Shown: piece after piece, positions 1 to 8,405 of the stretch | How the letters are laid out: the number at the start of each line of letters is the position of its first letter | How positions within the stretch are numbered: the first letter of the stretch is position 1 | Program-made: the position numbers and the translations under genes | Assembly (NCBI RefSeq): GCF_965227365.1 | Contig: NZ_OZ245754.1 | Span: forward strand, 1,984,001 to 2,048,000 | Origin: Hwanghaeella sp965227365 | GTDB taxonomy: Bacteria; Pseudomonadota; Alphaproteobacteria; UBA8366; Aestuariispiraceae | Reading direction: 5' to 3' | DNA length: 64,000 bases | Notes under the pieces: model-generated | The model's database searches: none | Told to the model about the DNA's origin: nothing | What the model saw: only the letters and a program-made list of their open reading frames with translations

Positions 1-1
1 G

Positions 2-1063
2 GTCGAAAACCCGAAGGACGGTGACAACCTTCGCAACTGGACCTGTCAGGGGTTGGAGACTTGGTGGAAGGTCTATGGGCGCGGCAAGCGATCCCTTGGC
101 CTCGACCTGCGTGCGCCGGAAGCCAAGGACATATTGAAGGGCCTGCTGGCGGACGCCGATGTGCTGGTAGAAAATTTCCGGCCAGGCACGCTGGAGAAGA
201 TGGGCTTTGCGCCGGAGGAAATCTGGAAGATCAACCCGCGCGTCGTCATCCTCAGGATCTCTGGCTGGGGACAAAGCGGACCCTATTCCCATAAGGGCGG
301 CTTCGGATCGTTGATCGAGGCCTATTCCGGCTTCGCGTCCATGAACGGTTTCGCGGATCGGGAACCGGTGCTTCCGCCCTTTGCCATGGCGGATGCCTAT
401 GCGGGTGTCTTCGGTGCGGTCGCCATTCTTGCGGCGGCACGCCGGGCGCAGGCCACGGGGCAGGGAGATGTCATCGACATGTCCTTGCTGGAGCCGTTGT
501 TCTCCGTCCTCGGCCCGCTGACCCTGGAAGCGAAACTGACCGGCCGGCCGACGCCGCGCCAGGGGTCCAGTTCACCGACCCATGCGCCGCGCAATGTCTA
601 TGAATGTGGTGACGGCAAGTTCGTCGCGCTCTCCGCGGCCACGGAAGCGATGGTGAAGCGGTTGTTCGAAGCCATGGGCAAGCCGGAACTGGGTGAAGAC
701 CCTCGTTTTGCCAACCACGCGGCCCGCATCACCCATCGCCACGAATTGGACGGCGAGATCGGTGATTTCATGAAAACCCGCGATCGCGATGCCTGCCTCG
801 CCCTGTTCGACAAGGCAGGGGTCACGGTCGGCCCGGTTATGGATGCCGGCGATCTGCTGGACGATGAATTCATGCGGGTCCGCGGTGCCCTGGTCGATCA
901 GCCGGATAGCGAGTTGGGGACGATCCCCGCGCCCGGCGCGCCGATCCGTTTCGGTCATGCGCCGACCAAGGACATGCGGACCGCGCCGAAGGTCGGGGAA
1001 CACACGCTGGAAATATTGAAAGAGCTGGGGATCTCGCCGCCAGCCAAAGGGGAGGCCGAATGA
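2..1063 (+). CDS. CaiB/BaiF family CoA-transferase (5' end outside window)
   Basis: A class III CoA-transferase, a family that moves CoA between carboxylic acids. The reading frame is open from base 2, so the N-terminus and start lie before the window. A TTG at 53 also gives an open frame, but the residues before it (VENPKDGDNLRNW) are typical of the family's N-terminal domain, so 53 is not the start. The segment PPFAMADAYAG carries the conserved Asp that forms the aspartyl-CoA intermediate in this family. The stop overlaps the start of the following CitE-like gene by 4 bases (ATGA), so the two are almost certainly co-translated. The acid substrate cannot be read from sequence. The neighbour suggests malate, citramalate or a similar hydroxy acid. 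Confidence 0.9.
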   Translation, partial: VENPKDGDNLRNWTCQGLETWWKVYGRGKRSLGLDLRAPEAKDILKGLLADADVLVENFRPGTLEKMGFAPEEIWKINPRVVILRISGWGQSGPYSHKGGFGSLIEAYSGFASMNGFADREPVLPPFAMADAYAGVFGAVAILAAARRAQATGQGDVIDMSLLEPLFSVLGPLTLEAKLTGRPTPRQGSSSPTHAPRNVYECGDGKFVALSAATEAMVKRLFEAMGKPELGEDPRFANHAARITHRHELDGEIGDFMKTRDRDACLALFDKAGVTVGPVMDAGDLLDDEFMRVRGALVDQPDSELGTIPAPGAPIRFGHAPTKDMRTAPKVGEHTLEILKELGISPPAKGEAE

Positions 1064-1929
1064 GCCACGATCCGAAGACTTTCCTGGCCGATGCGCGGTC
1101 GATCATGTTCCTCTCGCCGCTCTCCGAAAAGCATCTGAACAAGGCGCCCGAGACGGGTGCGGACGGTGTGATCCTTGATCTGGAAGACGCAATCGCGCCG
1201 GACCAGAAACCCGCTGCGCGCGCGGCCTTGAAAGCCGCCGTCGCCACCCTGCGCGGTTTGGGCGTCGGCAAGATCCTAGTCCGGGTGAACGCGCCCTGGA
1301 TGCTCGCCTTCGAGGATGTCGCGGCCGCGGTTGAGGCTGGTGTCGACTGTCTGACCGTTCCGAAAGTCGAAAGCGCCGGACGCGTCTCCGTCATTTCCGA
1401 GTATCTCGACGAGTTGGAAGAGACGCGGGGGGACGGCATCCGCACCTTGTTGTTTCTGCAGATCGAAACCGCACTCGGTTTGGAAAACCTCACGACGATC
1501 CTCCGCGCATCCAACCGCGTTTGCGGCACCATGTTGGGGCCGGAAGATTACGCGAAGGATATGGGCCACAGCCCCACCATCGCGGCGAATGACTGGGCCA
1601 ATATCGCGGTTCTGAACGCGGCAAGGGCAGCGGGTGTCACCCCCATCGGTTTCCCGGGTTCGATCACCATCATCCGAGATATGGACCTTTTCCGCGCACA
1701 AGTTGAACGCGCCAACGAATTGGGCTTCCGCGGTGCGGCGGTGGTGCATCCGACACAGGCGAAGGTCGCCAACGAGGTCTTCTCCCCAAGTGAGGCGGAG
1801 ATCGAGGAAGCCAAGAAGGTCGTCGCCGCGGCCGAAGCGACGACAGCGGGCGCCTATCTGGTCGACGGCAAAATGATCGACGCTCCCATCGTGGATCGTG
1901 CCCGCGCCGTGCTCGCGCGCGTCCGCTAG
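1060..1929 (+). CDS. CitE-like CoA-ester lyase (HpcH/HpaI aldolase family)
   Basis: A protein of 289 residues in the citrate lyase beta / malyl-CoA lyase family, which cleaves beta-hydroxyacyl-CoA esters by a retro-Claisen reaction in a TIM barrel. Visible family motifs are LDLEDAIAPDQK near residue 40 (metal-binding region), LVRVNAP, TVPKVES and the metal-ligand segment LQIETALGLEN, followed by GPEDYAKDMG. GGGGAGG five bases before the ATG is a strong ribosome binding site. No citrate lyase alpha or gamma subunit genes are present, so it probably acts alone on a CoA ester made by the preceding CoA-transferase, as malyl- or citramalyl-CoA lyases do. The exact substrate is inferred. Confidence 0.88.
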   Translation: MSHDPKTFLADARSIMFLSPLSEKHLNKAPETGADGVILDLEDAIAPDQKPAARAALKAAVATLRGLGVGKILVRVNAPWMLAFEDVAAAVEAGVDCLTVPKVESAGRVSVISEYLDELEETRGDGIRTLLFLQIETALGLENLTTILRASNRVCGTMLGPEDYAKDMGHSPTIAANDWANIAVLNAARAAGVTPIGFPGSITIIRDMDLFRAQVERANELGFRGAAVVHPTQAKVANEVFSPSEAEIEEAKKVVAAAEATTAGAYLVDGKMIDAPIVDRARAVLARVR

Positions 1930-1951
1930 GTCGAGAATTGGGAGGAAGAGC

Positions 1952-3307
1952 ATGAACCTGTTTCCGAAACTTCAGCAGCGGGCAGAGACCGGCAATCCGA
2001 TCCGGGTCGGGTTGATCGGGGCCGGCAAGTTCGGTTCCATGTTTCTGGCCCAGGCTTTGCGCCTGCCGGGCATCCACGTGGTAGGGGTCGCCGACCTTTC
2101 GCCCGTGAATGCGCGATCGAACCTCGACTATGTCGGCTGGCCGGCGGAACGCTATGCAGCGGCAAGTCTGGACGATGCCCTCGCCAAGGGTACGACCCAT
2201 GTGGGCGAGGACGCGGCCGCGCTGATTGCCCATGGCGGCATTGAGATCGTGATCGAGGCGACCGGTCATCCGCCGGCAGCGGTCGAGCATTGCCTTTATG
2301 CCTTCGGGCACGGCAAGCATGTCATCAACGTGACGGTGGAGGCGGACGCCTTCTGCGGTTTCGGTCTTGCTCAGGCGGCCGAGAGTGCCGGGGTCATTTA
2401 CAGCATGGCCTATGGCGACCAGCCGGCCCTGACCTGCGACCTCGTGGATTGGGCGCGAACATGCGGCTTCATCGTGACGGCGGCCGGGCGGGGCCATAAA
2501 TGGCTGCCCAAATACCGGGCCTCGACGCCGGAAACGGTATGGGACCACTGGGGCCTTACGAAGGAGCAGGCCGAGCGTGGGCGGTTGAACCCAAAGATGT
2601 TCAACGCCTTCCTCGACGGGTCGAAACCGGCCATCGAATCCGCCGCCATTGCGAATGCAACGGGCCTGTCCGTGCCGGCCGAGGGGCTGCTGTTCCCGCC
2701 GGGATCGGTCGACGATATCCCGACCCTGATGCGGCCGGAAGCCAAAGGCGGTGTATTGGCGCATGAAGGGATGGTCGAGGTCGTTTCCTGCCTGACGCGC
2801 GAGGGGCAGCAAATCCCGAACGACATTCGCAAGGGCGTCTGGGTCTGTTTCCGGGGCGATACGGATTACGTGAAGAACTGCTTCGAGGAATACAAGGTCA
2901 CGACCGACCCCAGCGGGCGCTACATGTCGCTCTACAAGAAATGGCACATGATCGGCCTGGAACTGGGCGTGTCCATCGCCGCGGTCGGGCTGCGCCGGGA
3001 GGCAACCGGTGTGGCGACCTGCCACAATGCGGATGCCGTGGCTGTCGCCAAGCGCGACCTCAACGCCGGTGAAATGCTGGACGGTGAGGGCGGCTATACC
3101 GTCGCCGGCGGGCTGCGCCCGGCAAGCATCTCCGTCGCGGAAGGCCATCTGCCGCTGGGGCTCGCTCATAACGTGAAGCTGGTGAATCCGGTCGAGGAAG
3201 GTGCGGTCGTCACCTGGGCGGATGTAGAGGCCGACACGACGTCGGCCGCCTACAAGCTGCGCAAGCAAATGGAAGATGAGACCGCCAATCGGGTAAAGGC
3301 GGCCTAG
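1952..3307 (+). CDS. NAD(P)-binding dehydrogenase with C-terminal SAF domain
   Basis: A protein of 451 residues resembling homoserine dehydrogenase-like proteins fused to an SAF (FlgA/antifreeze-like) domain. The Rossmann motif GLIGAGKFGSMFLAQAL lies near residues 20-36. The SAF part begins near residue 360 (VAKRDLNAGEMLDGEGG). I chose the ATG at 1952 because GGAGGAAG precedes it by a few bases. An in-frame ATG at 1898 lies inside the CitE-like gene and has no such site. Spacing of 22 bases places it in the same operon as the CoA-transferase and lyase. Such proteins occur beside carboxylate and sugar-acid catabolic genes, but the substrate is unknown. Confidence 0.82.
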   Translation: MNLFPKLQQRAETGNPIRVGLIGAGKFGSMFLAQALRLPGIHVVGVADLSPVNARSNLDYVGWPAERYAAASLDDALAKGTTHVGEDAAALIAHGGIEIVIEATGHPPAAVEHCLYAFGHGKHVINVTVEADAFCGFGLAQAAESAGVIYSMAYGDQPALTCDLVDWARTCGFIVTAAGRGHKWLPKYRASTPETVWDHWGLTKEQAERGRLNPKMFNAFLDGSKPAIESAAIANATGLSVPAEGLLFPPGSVDDIPTLMRPEAKGGVLAHEGMVEVVSCLTREGQQIPNDIRKGVWVCFRGDTDYVKNCFEEYKVTTDPSGRYMSLYKKWHMIGLELGVSIAAVGLRREATGVATCHNADAVAVAKRDLNAGEMLDGEGGYTVAGGLRPASISVAEGHLPLGLAHNVKLVNPVEEGAVVTWADVEADTTSAAYKLRKQMEDETANRVKAA

Positions 3308-3323
3308 ACCTCATCCCGGGGCG

Positions 3324-4181
3324 TCAGCGCCGCAGCTGGCGGCGCCTGACAAGCAGGAGCACGCCGATGGCCGCCGCGGCCAGTGGTGCACTGGCAGGCA
3401 GCGGCACGGCTTGGACGGCGTTGAAACTAACGTCGGGGAACTCGCCGAACCCGCTGACGTCGAAGGGGTCGCTGAACTCGAAACCGATGATTTCCGCGAA
3501 GCCGACCGCCGTCGCCACGATATCGAGCTGATACGAAATCTCGAATATCTGGGTCGGTTGGATGATTCCGAGGTCGACCGTCTCGAAATTCACGGGGATC
3601 TCGATTTCAAACGGACTGTTGGTCCGAATGCCGAGATCGGAACCGAAGGTCGAGAGGGTGTTCCGGACGCCGAACACCGGATCGGATACGGCCTCATAGT
3701 CGAAGAAGGACTGATAGACCGGTATGCCGTCCATGCTTATCGTCAAGGTTAAGTCGATGGCAGAGCCCTCATCCGCGATCATGAAGAACCGGCCGCCGTC
3801 GATGATGAAGTTGAGTTCGGCCTGCTGTGCCTTCCCGGTGGTGTTCTGAAAGTCGTTTTTGGTGATGACAGCTTGGCCGTGCAATTCTCCGACCGCGCCC
3901 GAACTGCCGGAAAGACCCAGGTTGCCGAATTCGCCGATGGAAGTCCGGCCTGAAAATAGGCCGTTGGGATCTTGGATTTGGGCCAAAATCGCCCGATCGA
4001 TCGGACCGACCGTATCGTCGCCCCTGTCACCGGCTTCGGTTTCGTCAGCGTTGAAGGCGTCGTCCGGCGTCGGGTCGAACCCCACGAAGGCGTTCTGAAC
4101 GGTGAGGGCGTAGGCCGGTGCGGCGAGGGCGGCCAAGCCGAACGTCGCTGCAAGGGCGATCCGGATGAATGTCGTGCGCAC
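3324..4181 (-). CDS. Secreted protein with VPLPA-CTERM sorting signal
   Basis: An exported protein of 285 residues. It begins at GTG with AGGAG six bases upstream and has a signal peptide ending near AAPAYA (residue 25). The C-terminus is VPLPASAPLAAAAIG, a hydrophobic stretch, then RRRQLRR, which matches the tripartite VPLPA-CTERM signal of the exosortase system: motif, one membrane helix, basic tail. Such proteins are cut and anchored or released at the surface by an exosortase. None is encoded in this window. The middle, about residues 26-255, is rich in Asp, Gly, Thr and beta-prone segments and has only two His and no Cys. I recognise no domain there. Function is likely extracellular or surface-related. 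Confidence 0.85.
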   Translation of the reverse strand: MRTTFIRIALAATFGLAALAAPAYALTVQNAFVGFDPTPDDAFNADETEAGDRGDDTVGPIDRAILAQIQDPNGLFSGRTSIGEFGNLGLSGSSGAVGELHGQAVITKNDFQNTTGKAQQAELNFIIDGGRFFMIADEGSAIDLTLTISMDGIPVYQSFFDYEAVSDPVFGVRNTLSTFGSDLGIRTNSPFEIEIPVNFETVDLGIIQPTQIFEISYQLDIVATAVGFAEIIGFEFSDPFDVSGFGEFPDVSFNAVQAVPLPASAPLAAAAIGVLLLVRRRQLRR

Positions 4182-4323
4182 GTTGATCTCCTGAAAGATT
4201 GAAGAGGAGGACGGGTGGCCCTCCGACCTTGCTGAGATTTCAGCGTGTGCCCTTCGCGTGCGCTATGACATTTTCGTTTGGACTATCCGTTTTTAGCGAA
4301 TTTCTTTCCGGTAAGGGGCGAAC

Positions 4324-5100
4324 TCATCCCAAATCCCGCGGATGCTGGGTTTCCGTATTGCCGTCGACGGCGATGATCTGTCCTGAGATGCGTTTGCCGC
4401 GGTCTGAGCAGAGGTAGACAACCATGTCGGCGATTTCCTCGGCATCGACGAAACAGGCCATGGAGGTGCCCAATGTGTACATCGCGCGCACATGATCCTC
4501 TGAAACGCCTTCCGCCTTGGCATGGGCGGCGACGACCCGGTCCATCCGGTCGCCGTTGACAGAACCCGGCGCGATGGCGTTGACGCGGATATTGTCCCGA
4601 CCGAGTTCCATCGCCCAGGTCTTGGTCAGGCCGACCACCGCGAATTTCACCGCCGTATAGGGGCTGCGGTTCGGGAAGCCGAACAGGCCTGCGGTCGATG
4701 TCAGGTTAACGATCGCGCCGGACTTCTGTTTTTTCATCACCGGCACGACACGGCGCACGCAATAGAATTGGGAGTCGAGACCGACGGCCAGGCATGATCG
4801 CCAGCCTTCGTCATCGATGTCCTCGACCGCGGCGGTCGGTCCGGCTGTTCCGGCATTGTTGACCAGGATGTCGATGCCGTCTGCGACGATGGGGGCAAGC
4901 CAGGCATCGATTTCCGCCGAGTTGGCGACATCAACCCGAGCTCCGATGATCCCGTCGGGAAGGTTCGCCAGCGAGTCCTCGTTCACGTCGCAGACGAAGA
5001 CTTGCGCCCCGTCCGCCTGCAGTGCCTTGGCGGTCGCCAATCCGATTCCGGACGCACCCGCCGTGATCACCGCCCGTTTTCCCGAAAGATCCGTATCCAT
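4324..5100 (-). CDS. SDR family NAD(P)-dependent oxidoreductase
   Basis: A classical short-chain dehydrogenase of 258 residues. The cofactor motif TAGASGIG is at residues 13-20, NNAG near 85-88, the catalytic Ser in LTSTAG, and the catalytic YTAVK motif around residue 153. The C-terminal segment ISGQIIAVDGN is the usual SDR substrate-loop end. An Asp (CDVNED) follows the second strand, which suggests NAD rather than NADP. The exact alcohol or ketone substrate cannot be told from sequence. It reads away from the riboflavin genes, so the region 5101-5496 is a divergent regulatory region. Confidence 0.9.
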   Translation of the reverse strand: MDTDLSGKRAVITAGASGIGLATAKALQADGAQVFVCDVNEDSLANLPDGIIGARVDVANSAEIDAWLAPIVADGIDILVNNAGTAGPTAAVEDIDDEGWRSCLAVGLDSQFYCVRRVVPVMKKQKSGAIVNLTSTAGLFGFPNRSPYTAVKFAVVGLTKTWAMELGRDNIRVNAIAPGSVNGDRMDRVVAAHAKAEGVSEDHVRAMYTLGTSMACFVDAEEIADMVVYLCSDRGKRISGQIIAVDGNTETQHPRDLG

Positions 5101-5252
5101 TACCTCACCTGCGCCGAAAGCCCCTGGATTACCCCTGCCCGCACGCTACATGACAGCGGGGCGGGAAGGCGATGCAATTTCATTGACCCTTCGGTCAGGA
5201 AACATGTTCCGCCGAGGCCATTGCAATTCGGAAGCCTTCCTGCCAAATGTCT

Positions 5253-5416
5253 CTCGTTCTCAGGGCGGGGTGAAATTCCCCACCGGCGGTAAGCAGACAA
5301 ATTCGAGAAGTTTGGCCTGCAAGCCCGCGAGCGCCTTTCGTCTATCAAGGGTGGAAGGGTCAAGCAGATCAGGTGAGATGCCTGAGCCGACGGTCATAGT
5401 CCGGATGAAAGAGAAC
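5253..5416 (+). ncRNA. FMN riboswitch (RFN element)
   Basis: The conserved RFN blocks are present in order: TCTCAGGGCGGGGTGAAATT at about 5254, CCCACCGGCGGTAA at 5278-5292, GCCCGCGAGCG near 5323, AGCAGATCAGGTGAGATGCC near 5373, GAGCCGACGGTCATAGTCC ending at about 5402, and GGATGAAAGAGA closing the element. In this class, binding of FMN to the multi-helix junction turns off riboflavin synthesis or transport genes. The element lies 80 bases before the ribE start. A small CTGC-TTCG-GCAG hairpin follows near 5428, but no clear hairpin with a U-tract is visible. Control of translation is therefore at least as likely as termination, which is my inference. Confidence 0.95.
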
Positions 5417-5496
5417 ATGCGCCCCGCCTGCTTCGGCAGCCGTCGGGCTGTCATGTGATCGCTTTGGGTAACGTGTCCCTGGTTTTTGGAGATCGC

Positions 5497-6099
5497 ATGT
5501 TTACAGGCATCATCACTGATATCGGCAGCGTCAAATCCGTGGAACAGCGCGGCGATACGCGTTTCATGATCCGCACCCTCTACGATGCGGACACCATTGA
5601 TCTGGGTGCCTCGATTTGTTGCTCCGGCGCATGCCTCACCGTGATCGACAAGGGCCGGGATGGCGACGCCTTCTGGTTCGCGGTGGATGCTAGCGCGGAG
5701 ACCCTGTCGAAAACCACCTTGGGCGATTGGCAATCGGAAACACCGATCAATCTGGAACGCGCCCTGAAAGTCGGTGACGAATTGGGCGGCCATATCGTCA
5801 GCGGGCATGTGGACGGCGTGGGGGCGGTCGTCGAGAGTTACCCGGAAGGCGACAGCGTGCGCTGGGTTTTTGAAGTACCCGACCCGATCGCGCCATTCGT
5901 GGCGCCGAAAGGGTCGATCGCGGTCAACGGCGTCTCGTTGACCGTCAACGAAGTTGAAGGCAACCGTTTCGGCGTGAATATCATCCCGCATACCGCGGAT
6001 CATACGACATTCGGAACACTGAAGGTCGGCGACAAGGTTAACCTTGAGGTGGACCCGCTCGCCCGATATGTTGCGCGCCTTCTAGAATTGAAAGGTTAG
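5497..6099 (+). CDS. ribE: Riboflavin synthase, alpha subunit
   Basis: This enzyme dismutates two 6,7-dimethyl-8-ribityllumazine molecules into riboflavin and the pyrimidinedione. The 200-residue protein starts with the canonical MFTGIITDIGSV and shows the expected internal duplication: each half carries a lumazine-binding barrel, with SGHVDGVG near residue 100 starting the linker to the second half and SLTVNEVEGNRFGVNIIPHT near residue 150. The ATG at 5497 has GGAGA just upstream. An upstream in-frame GTG/ATG at 5455 would add 14 residues before the family start and was rejected. It is the first gene after the FMN riboswitch and heads the rib-nusB-thiL run. Confidence 0.96.
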   Translation: MFTGIITDIGSVKSVEQRGDTRFMIRTLYDADTIDLGASICCSGACLTVIDKGRDGDAFWFAVDASAETLSKTTLGDWQSETPINLERALKVGDELGGHIVSGHVDGVGAVVESYPEGDSVRWVFEVPDPIAPFVAPKGSIAVNGVSLTVNEVEGNRFGVNIIPHTADHTTFGTLKVGDKVNLEVDPLARYVARLLELKG

Positions 6100-6103
6100 G
6101 GTT

Positions 6104-7285
6104 TTGGCCGATACGCGACCTCTCGCTACCGCGTCCAAGCAGGATGTCCGCCGTGCGGTGGAGGACCTGAGCTTTCTGTCGTCCATCGAGGAAATCATCG
6201 ATGACGCCAGGAACGGACGAATGTTCATTCTGGTCGATGATGAAGACCGGGAGAACGAGGGCGATCTCATTATTCCGGCCCAGATGACGACGCCTGAAGC
6301 GATCAACTTCATGGCGAAGTTCGGCCGCGGACTGATCTGTCTGGCGCTTACGCCGAAGCGGATCAAGGAGCTTGGCCTGGAACTGATGCCGCAGTCGAAT
6401 GCCAGCCGGTTCCAAACCGCCTTTACCGTCTCCATCGAGGCGAAGGAAGGCGTTACAACCGGCATTTCCGCACCTGACCGGGCCCGCACGGTTGCCGTTG
6501 CGATCGACCCCGCAAAAGGGGCGGACGATATCGTGACCCCGGGTCATATCTTTCCCTTGAGTGCGCGGGAGGGCGGCGTGCTGGTCCGAACCGGGCATAC
6601 GGAAGCGGCCGTCGACATCTCCCGCCTGGCCGGGTTGAACCCGTCGGGCGTTATCTGCGAGATCATGAACGATGACGGCACCATGGCGCGGCTGCCGGAA
6701 CTGATTGCCTTCGCGCAACTTCATGGCCTGAAGATCGGCGCGATCAACGACCTGATCGCCTATCGCCGTCGCAACGACACGCTTGTCGAACGCGTCGCGA
6801 CGCACGGTTTCAAGTCCGAATACGGCGGCGATTTCACCTGCCATGTCTATCGCAACATCATTACCGGCGGCGAGCATGTCGCGCTGGTTAAAGGCAATGT
6901 CTCCGGCGAAGACCCGGTCCTGGTCAGGATGCATGCGGTCAGTGTCCTGGAAGACATGTTGGGCGACACGGAACGCGGGCGGAACGGACAATTGCAGCGC
7001 GCTATGGCTCAGATCGGCGAGGCGGGCGCGGGTGTCGTCGTCCTGATAAGGGAACCGTCTTCGACCGCCGTTTCCGATTTGGTGAAGCGATTGGCCGGCG
7101 ATGAAGACCACAAGCCGGAAAGCGGCGCCGCGAACGAGTTGCGCGATTACGGGGTCGGCGCTCAAATCCTGTTGGATCTCGGCATCCGTGAAATGCGGCT
7201 GCTTTCCAATACCGAACGAACCGTGATCGGGCTGGACGGATACGGCCTCAGTATCGTCGAACGGGTCCCTATTTCCGAGGAATGA
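6104..7285 (+). CDS. ribBA: DHBP synthase fused to a degenerate GTP cyclohydrolase II domain (RibBA/RibBX type)
   Basis: A protein of 393 residues, read from TTG, 5 bases after ribE. The N-terminal half is an intact 3,4-dihydroxy-2-butanone-4-phosphate synthase: DDEDRENEGDLI near residue 45, TGISAPDRARTV near 125, PGHIFPL near 148 and GHTEAAVD near 165. The C-terminal half aligns with GTP cyclohydrolase II but lacks its zinc Cys residues. Where the family has a Cys-rich SECLTGD...RCDCG stretch, this protein reads VRMHAVSVLEDMLGD...ERGRNG with no Cys. The GHEGRGIG-like stretch is also replaced (REPSSTAVSD). The second half is therefore probably not a cyclohydrolase and may be structural or regulatory. 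A separate ribA is expected elsewhere. Confidence 0.93.
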   Translation: MADTRPLATASKQDVRRAVEDLSFLSSIEEIIDDARNGRMFILVDDEDRENEGDLIIPAQMTTPEAINFMAKFGRGLICLALTPKRIKELGLELMPQSNASRFQTAFTVSIEAKEGVTTGISAPDRARTVAVAIDPAKGADDIVTPGHIFPLSAREGGVLVRTGHTEAAVDISRLAGLNPSGVICEIMNDDGTMARLPELIAFAQLHGLKIGAINDLIAYRRRNDTLVERVATHGFKSEYGGDFTCHVYRNIITGGEHVALVKGNVSGEDPVLVRMHAVSVLEDMLGDTERGRNGQLQRAMAQIGEAGAGVVVLIREPSSTAVSDLVKRLAGDEDHKPESGAANELRDYGVGAQILLDLGIREMRLLSNTERTVIGLDGYGLSIVERVPISEE

Positions 7286-7290
7286 TGAAA

Positions 7291-7797
7291 ATGAACAAAC
7301 CGGACGACGCCAAGCCGCCGCATATCATGATCGTGGAGGCCCGTTTTTACGACGATATCGCGGACGCCGCCATGGAAGGGGTCACCAGCGCCCTGGATGA
7401 GGTGGGCGCGACCTATGAACGCTTTCAGGTCGCCGGCGCCTTCGAAATCCCGGCGGCGATATCGCATGCCCTTATCCAACAGGATCTGTACGATATACAC
7501 CGGTTCGACGGCTATATCGCGCTAGGTTGCGTGATCCGCGGTGAGACCACCCATTACGACATCATTTCCGAAGAAAGTGCGCGCGGGCTGATGGATCTAT
7601 CCATCGAATTCGGGCTGGCATTGGGCAACGGTATCCTGACCGTGGAAAACCGCGAACAGGCCATGGACCGCGCGATGAAAAGCCGGAAGGACAAGGGGGG
7701 CGAGGCCGCGCGCGCCTGTCTCGGCATGATCGCACATAAGCGCGCCTTCCAGCTCTTCCCGCGTGAAGAAGTGAATGGCGGGGCGGGGCGCTCCTGA
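7291..7797 (+). CDS. ribH: 6,7-dimethyl-8-ribityllumazine synthase
   Basis: This enzyme condenses 3,4-dihydroxy-2-butanone 4-phosphate with the ribityl-pyrimidine to make lumazine, the substrate of RibE. Family motifs visible are VAGAFEIPAAI, the phosphate-binding segment LGCVIRGETTHYDIIS and NGILTVEN. In-frame ATGs lie at 7282, 7285 and 7291. GAGGA at 7277-7281 fits 7291 best (9-base spacing), giving 168 residues. A start at 7282 would overlap the previous stop and add three residues. The gene ends in a TGATGA overlap with nusB, so the two are co-translated. Confidence 0.95.
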   Translation: MNKPDDAKPPHIMIVEARFYDDIADAAMEGVTSALDEVGATYERFQVAGAFEIPAAISHALIQQDLYDIHRFDGYIALGCVIRGETTHYDIISEESARGLMDLSIEFGLALGNGILTVENREQAMDRAMKSRKDKGGEAARACLGMIAHKRAFQLFPREEVNGGAGRS

Positions 7798-8405
7798 TGA
7801 CCGGGGAAACTGCTAAATCTGGCAAAGCCGGCCACGTTCCGGCGGGACGCCGTAAACGCAGCGCGGCGCGTTTGGCCGCCGTGCAGGCCCTGTACGAAAT
7901 GGAATTGTCGGGCCGTTCGGCCGATGTCGTGATCACGGCGATGAAGGATCGCGGCGTTACGGATATCGAGGATGAGCACGACATTCCCGTCGATGTGAAG
8001 TATTTCGAAGGCGTCGTGTCCGGCGTCAACGCCAATACCGATCGTTTGGATCGCATGATCGATGATTGCCTTGGTACGGGCCGTTCGGTTGCGCGGATGG
8101 AAGCAGTCCTGCGCGGCATCGTCCGGGCGGGCGCGTTGGAACTGATTTCCCGCGGAGATCTCGACCCGCCGATCCTGATTTCGGAATACGTGCACATCGC
8201 CCATGCCTTTTTCGGCGGCGGCGAGCCGGGCATCGTCAATGGCTGCCTGGACAAACTGTCGAAGACCTATCGCGAGGGCGCATTGGCCGAGGCGGCCGAG
8301 GAGGCACGCGCCGCCTTGTTGCGGGAAACCGGTGCGGACGCCTTGCTCGCGGACGTGGTTGATGATGTCCCCGATGATATCGAAACCGATGACGGTGAGC
8401 GGTGA
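7797..8405 (+). CDS. nusB: Transcription antitermination factor NusB
   Basis: A helical RNA-binding protein that, with NusE/S10, forms the boxA-dependent antitermination complex on rRNA operons. The 202-residue protein opens with a basic segment (AGRRKRSAARLAAVQALYEME) typical of NusB, and carries VARMEAVLRGIVRAGALELI and LISEYVHIAHAFFGGGEPGIVNG in the second half. The N-terminal extension of about 20 residues and the acidic tail (DDVPDDIETDDGER) make it longer than the E. coli protein (139 residues), as is common in alphaproteobacteria. Its position after ribH is a widely conserved arrangement. Confidence 0.94.
   Translation: MTGETAKSGKAGHVPAGRRKRSAARLAAVQALYEMELSGRSADVVITAMKDRGVTDIEDEHDIPVDVKYFEGVVSGVNANTDRLDRMIDDCLGTGRSVARMEAVLRGIVRAGALELISRGDLDPPILISEYVHIAHAFFGGGEPGIVNGCLDKLSKTYREGALAEAAEEARAALLRETGADALLADVVDDVPDDIETDDGER

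Noticed and set aside
1670..3268. 532-codon open frame on the minus strand
   Set aside because: It lies antisense to the CitE-like and SAF-dehydrogenase genes, its product is rich in His/Arg/Gln and lacks any domain. High GC makes such shadows common.
5002..5292. Plus-strand small frame across the SDR start and riboswitch
   Set aside because: Overlaps the SDR coding strand on the opposite side and the conserved FMN riboswitch; no protein features.
6663..7285. Functional GTP cyclohydrolase II domain
   Set aside because: The domain is present by alignment but the zinc Cys and the GHEGRGIG-like loop are absent, so I do not call it active.
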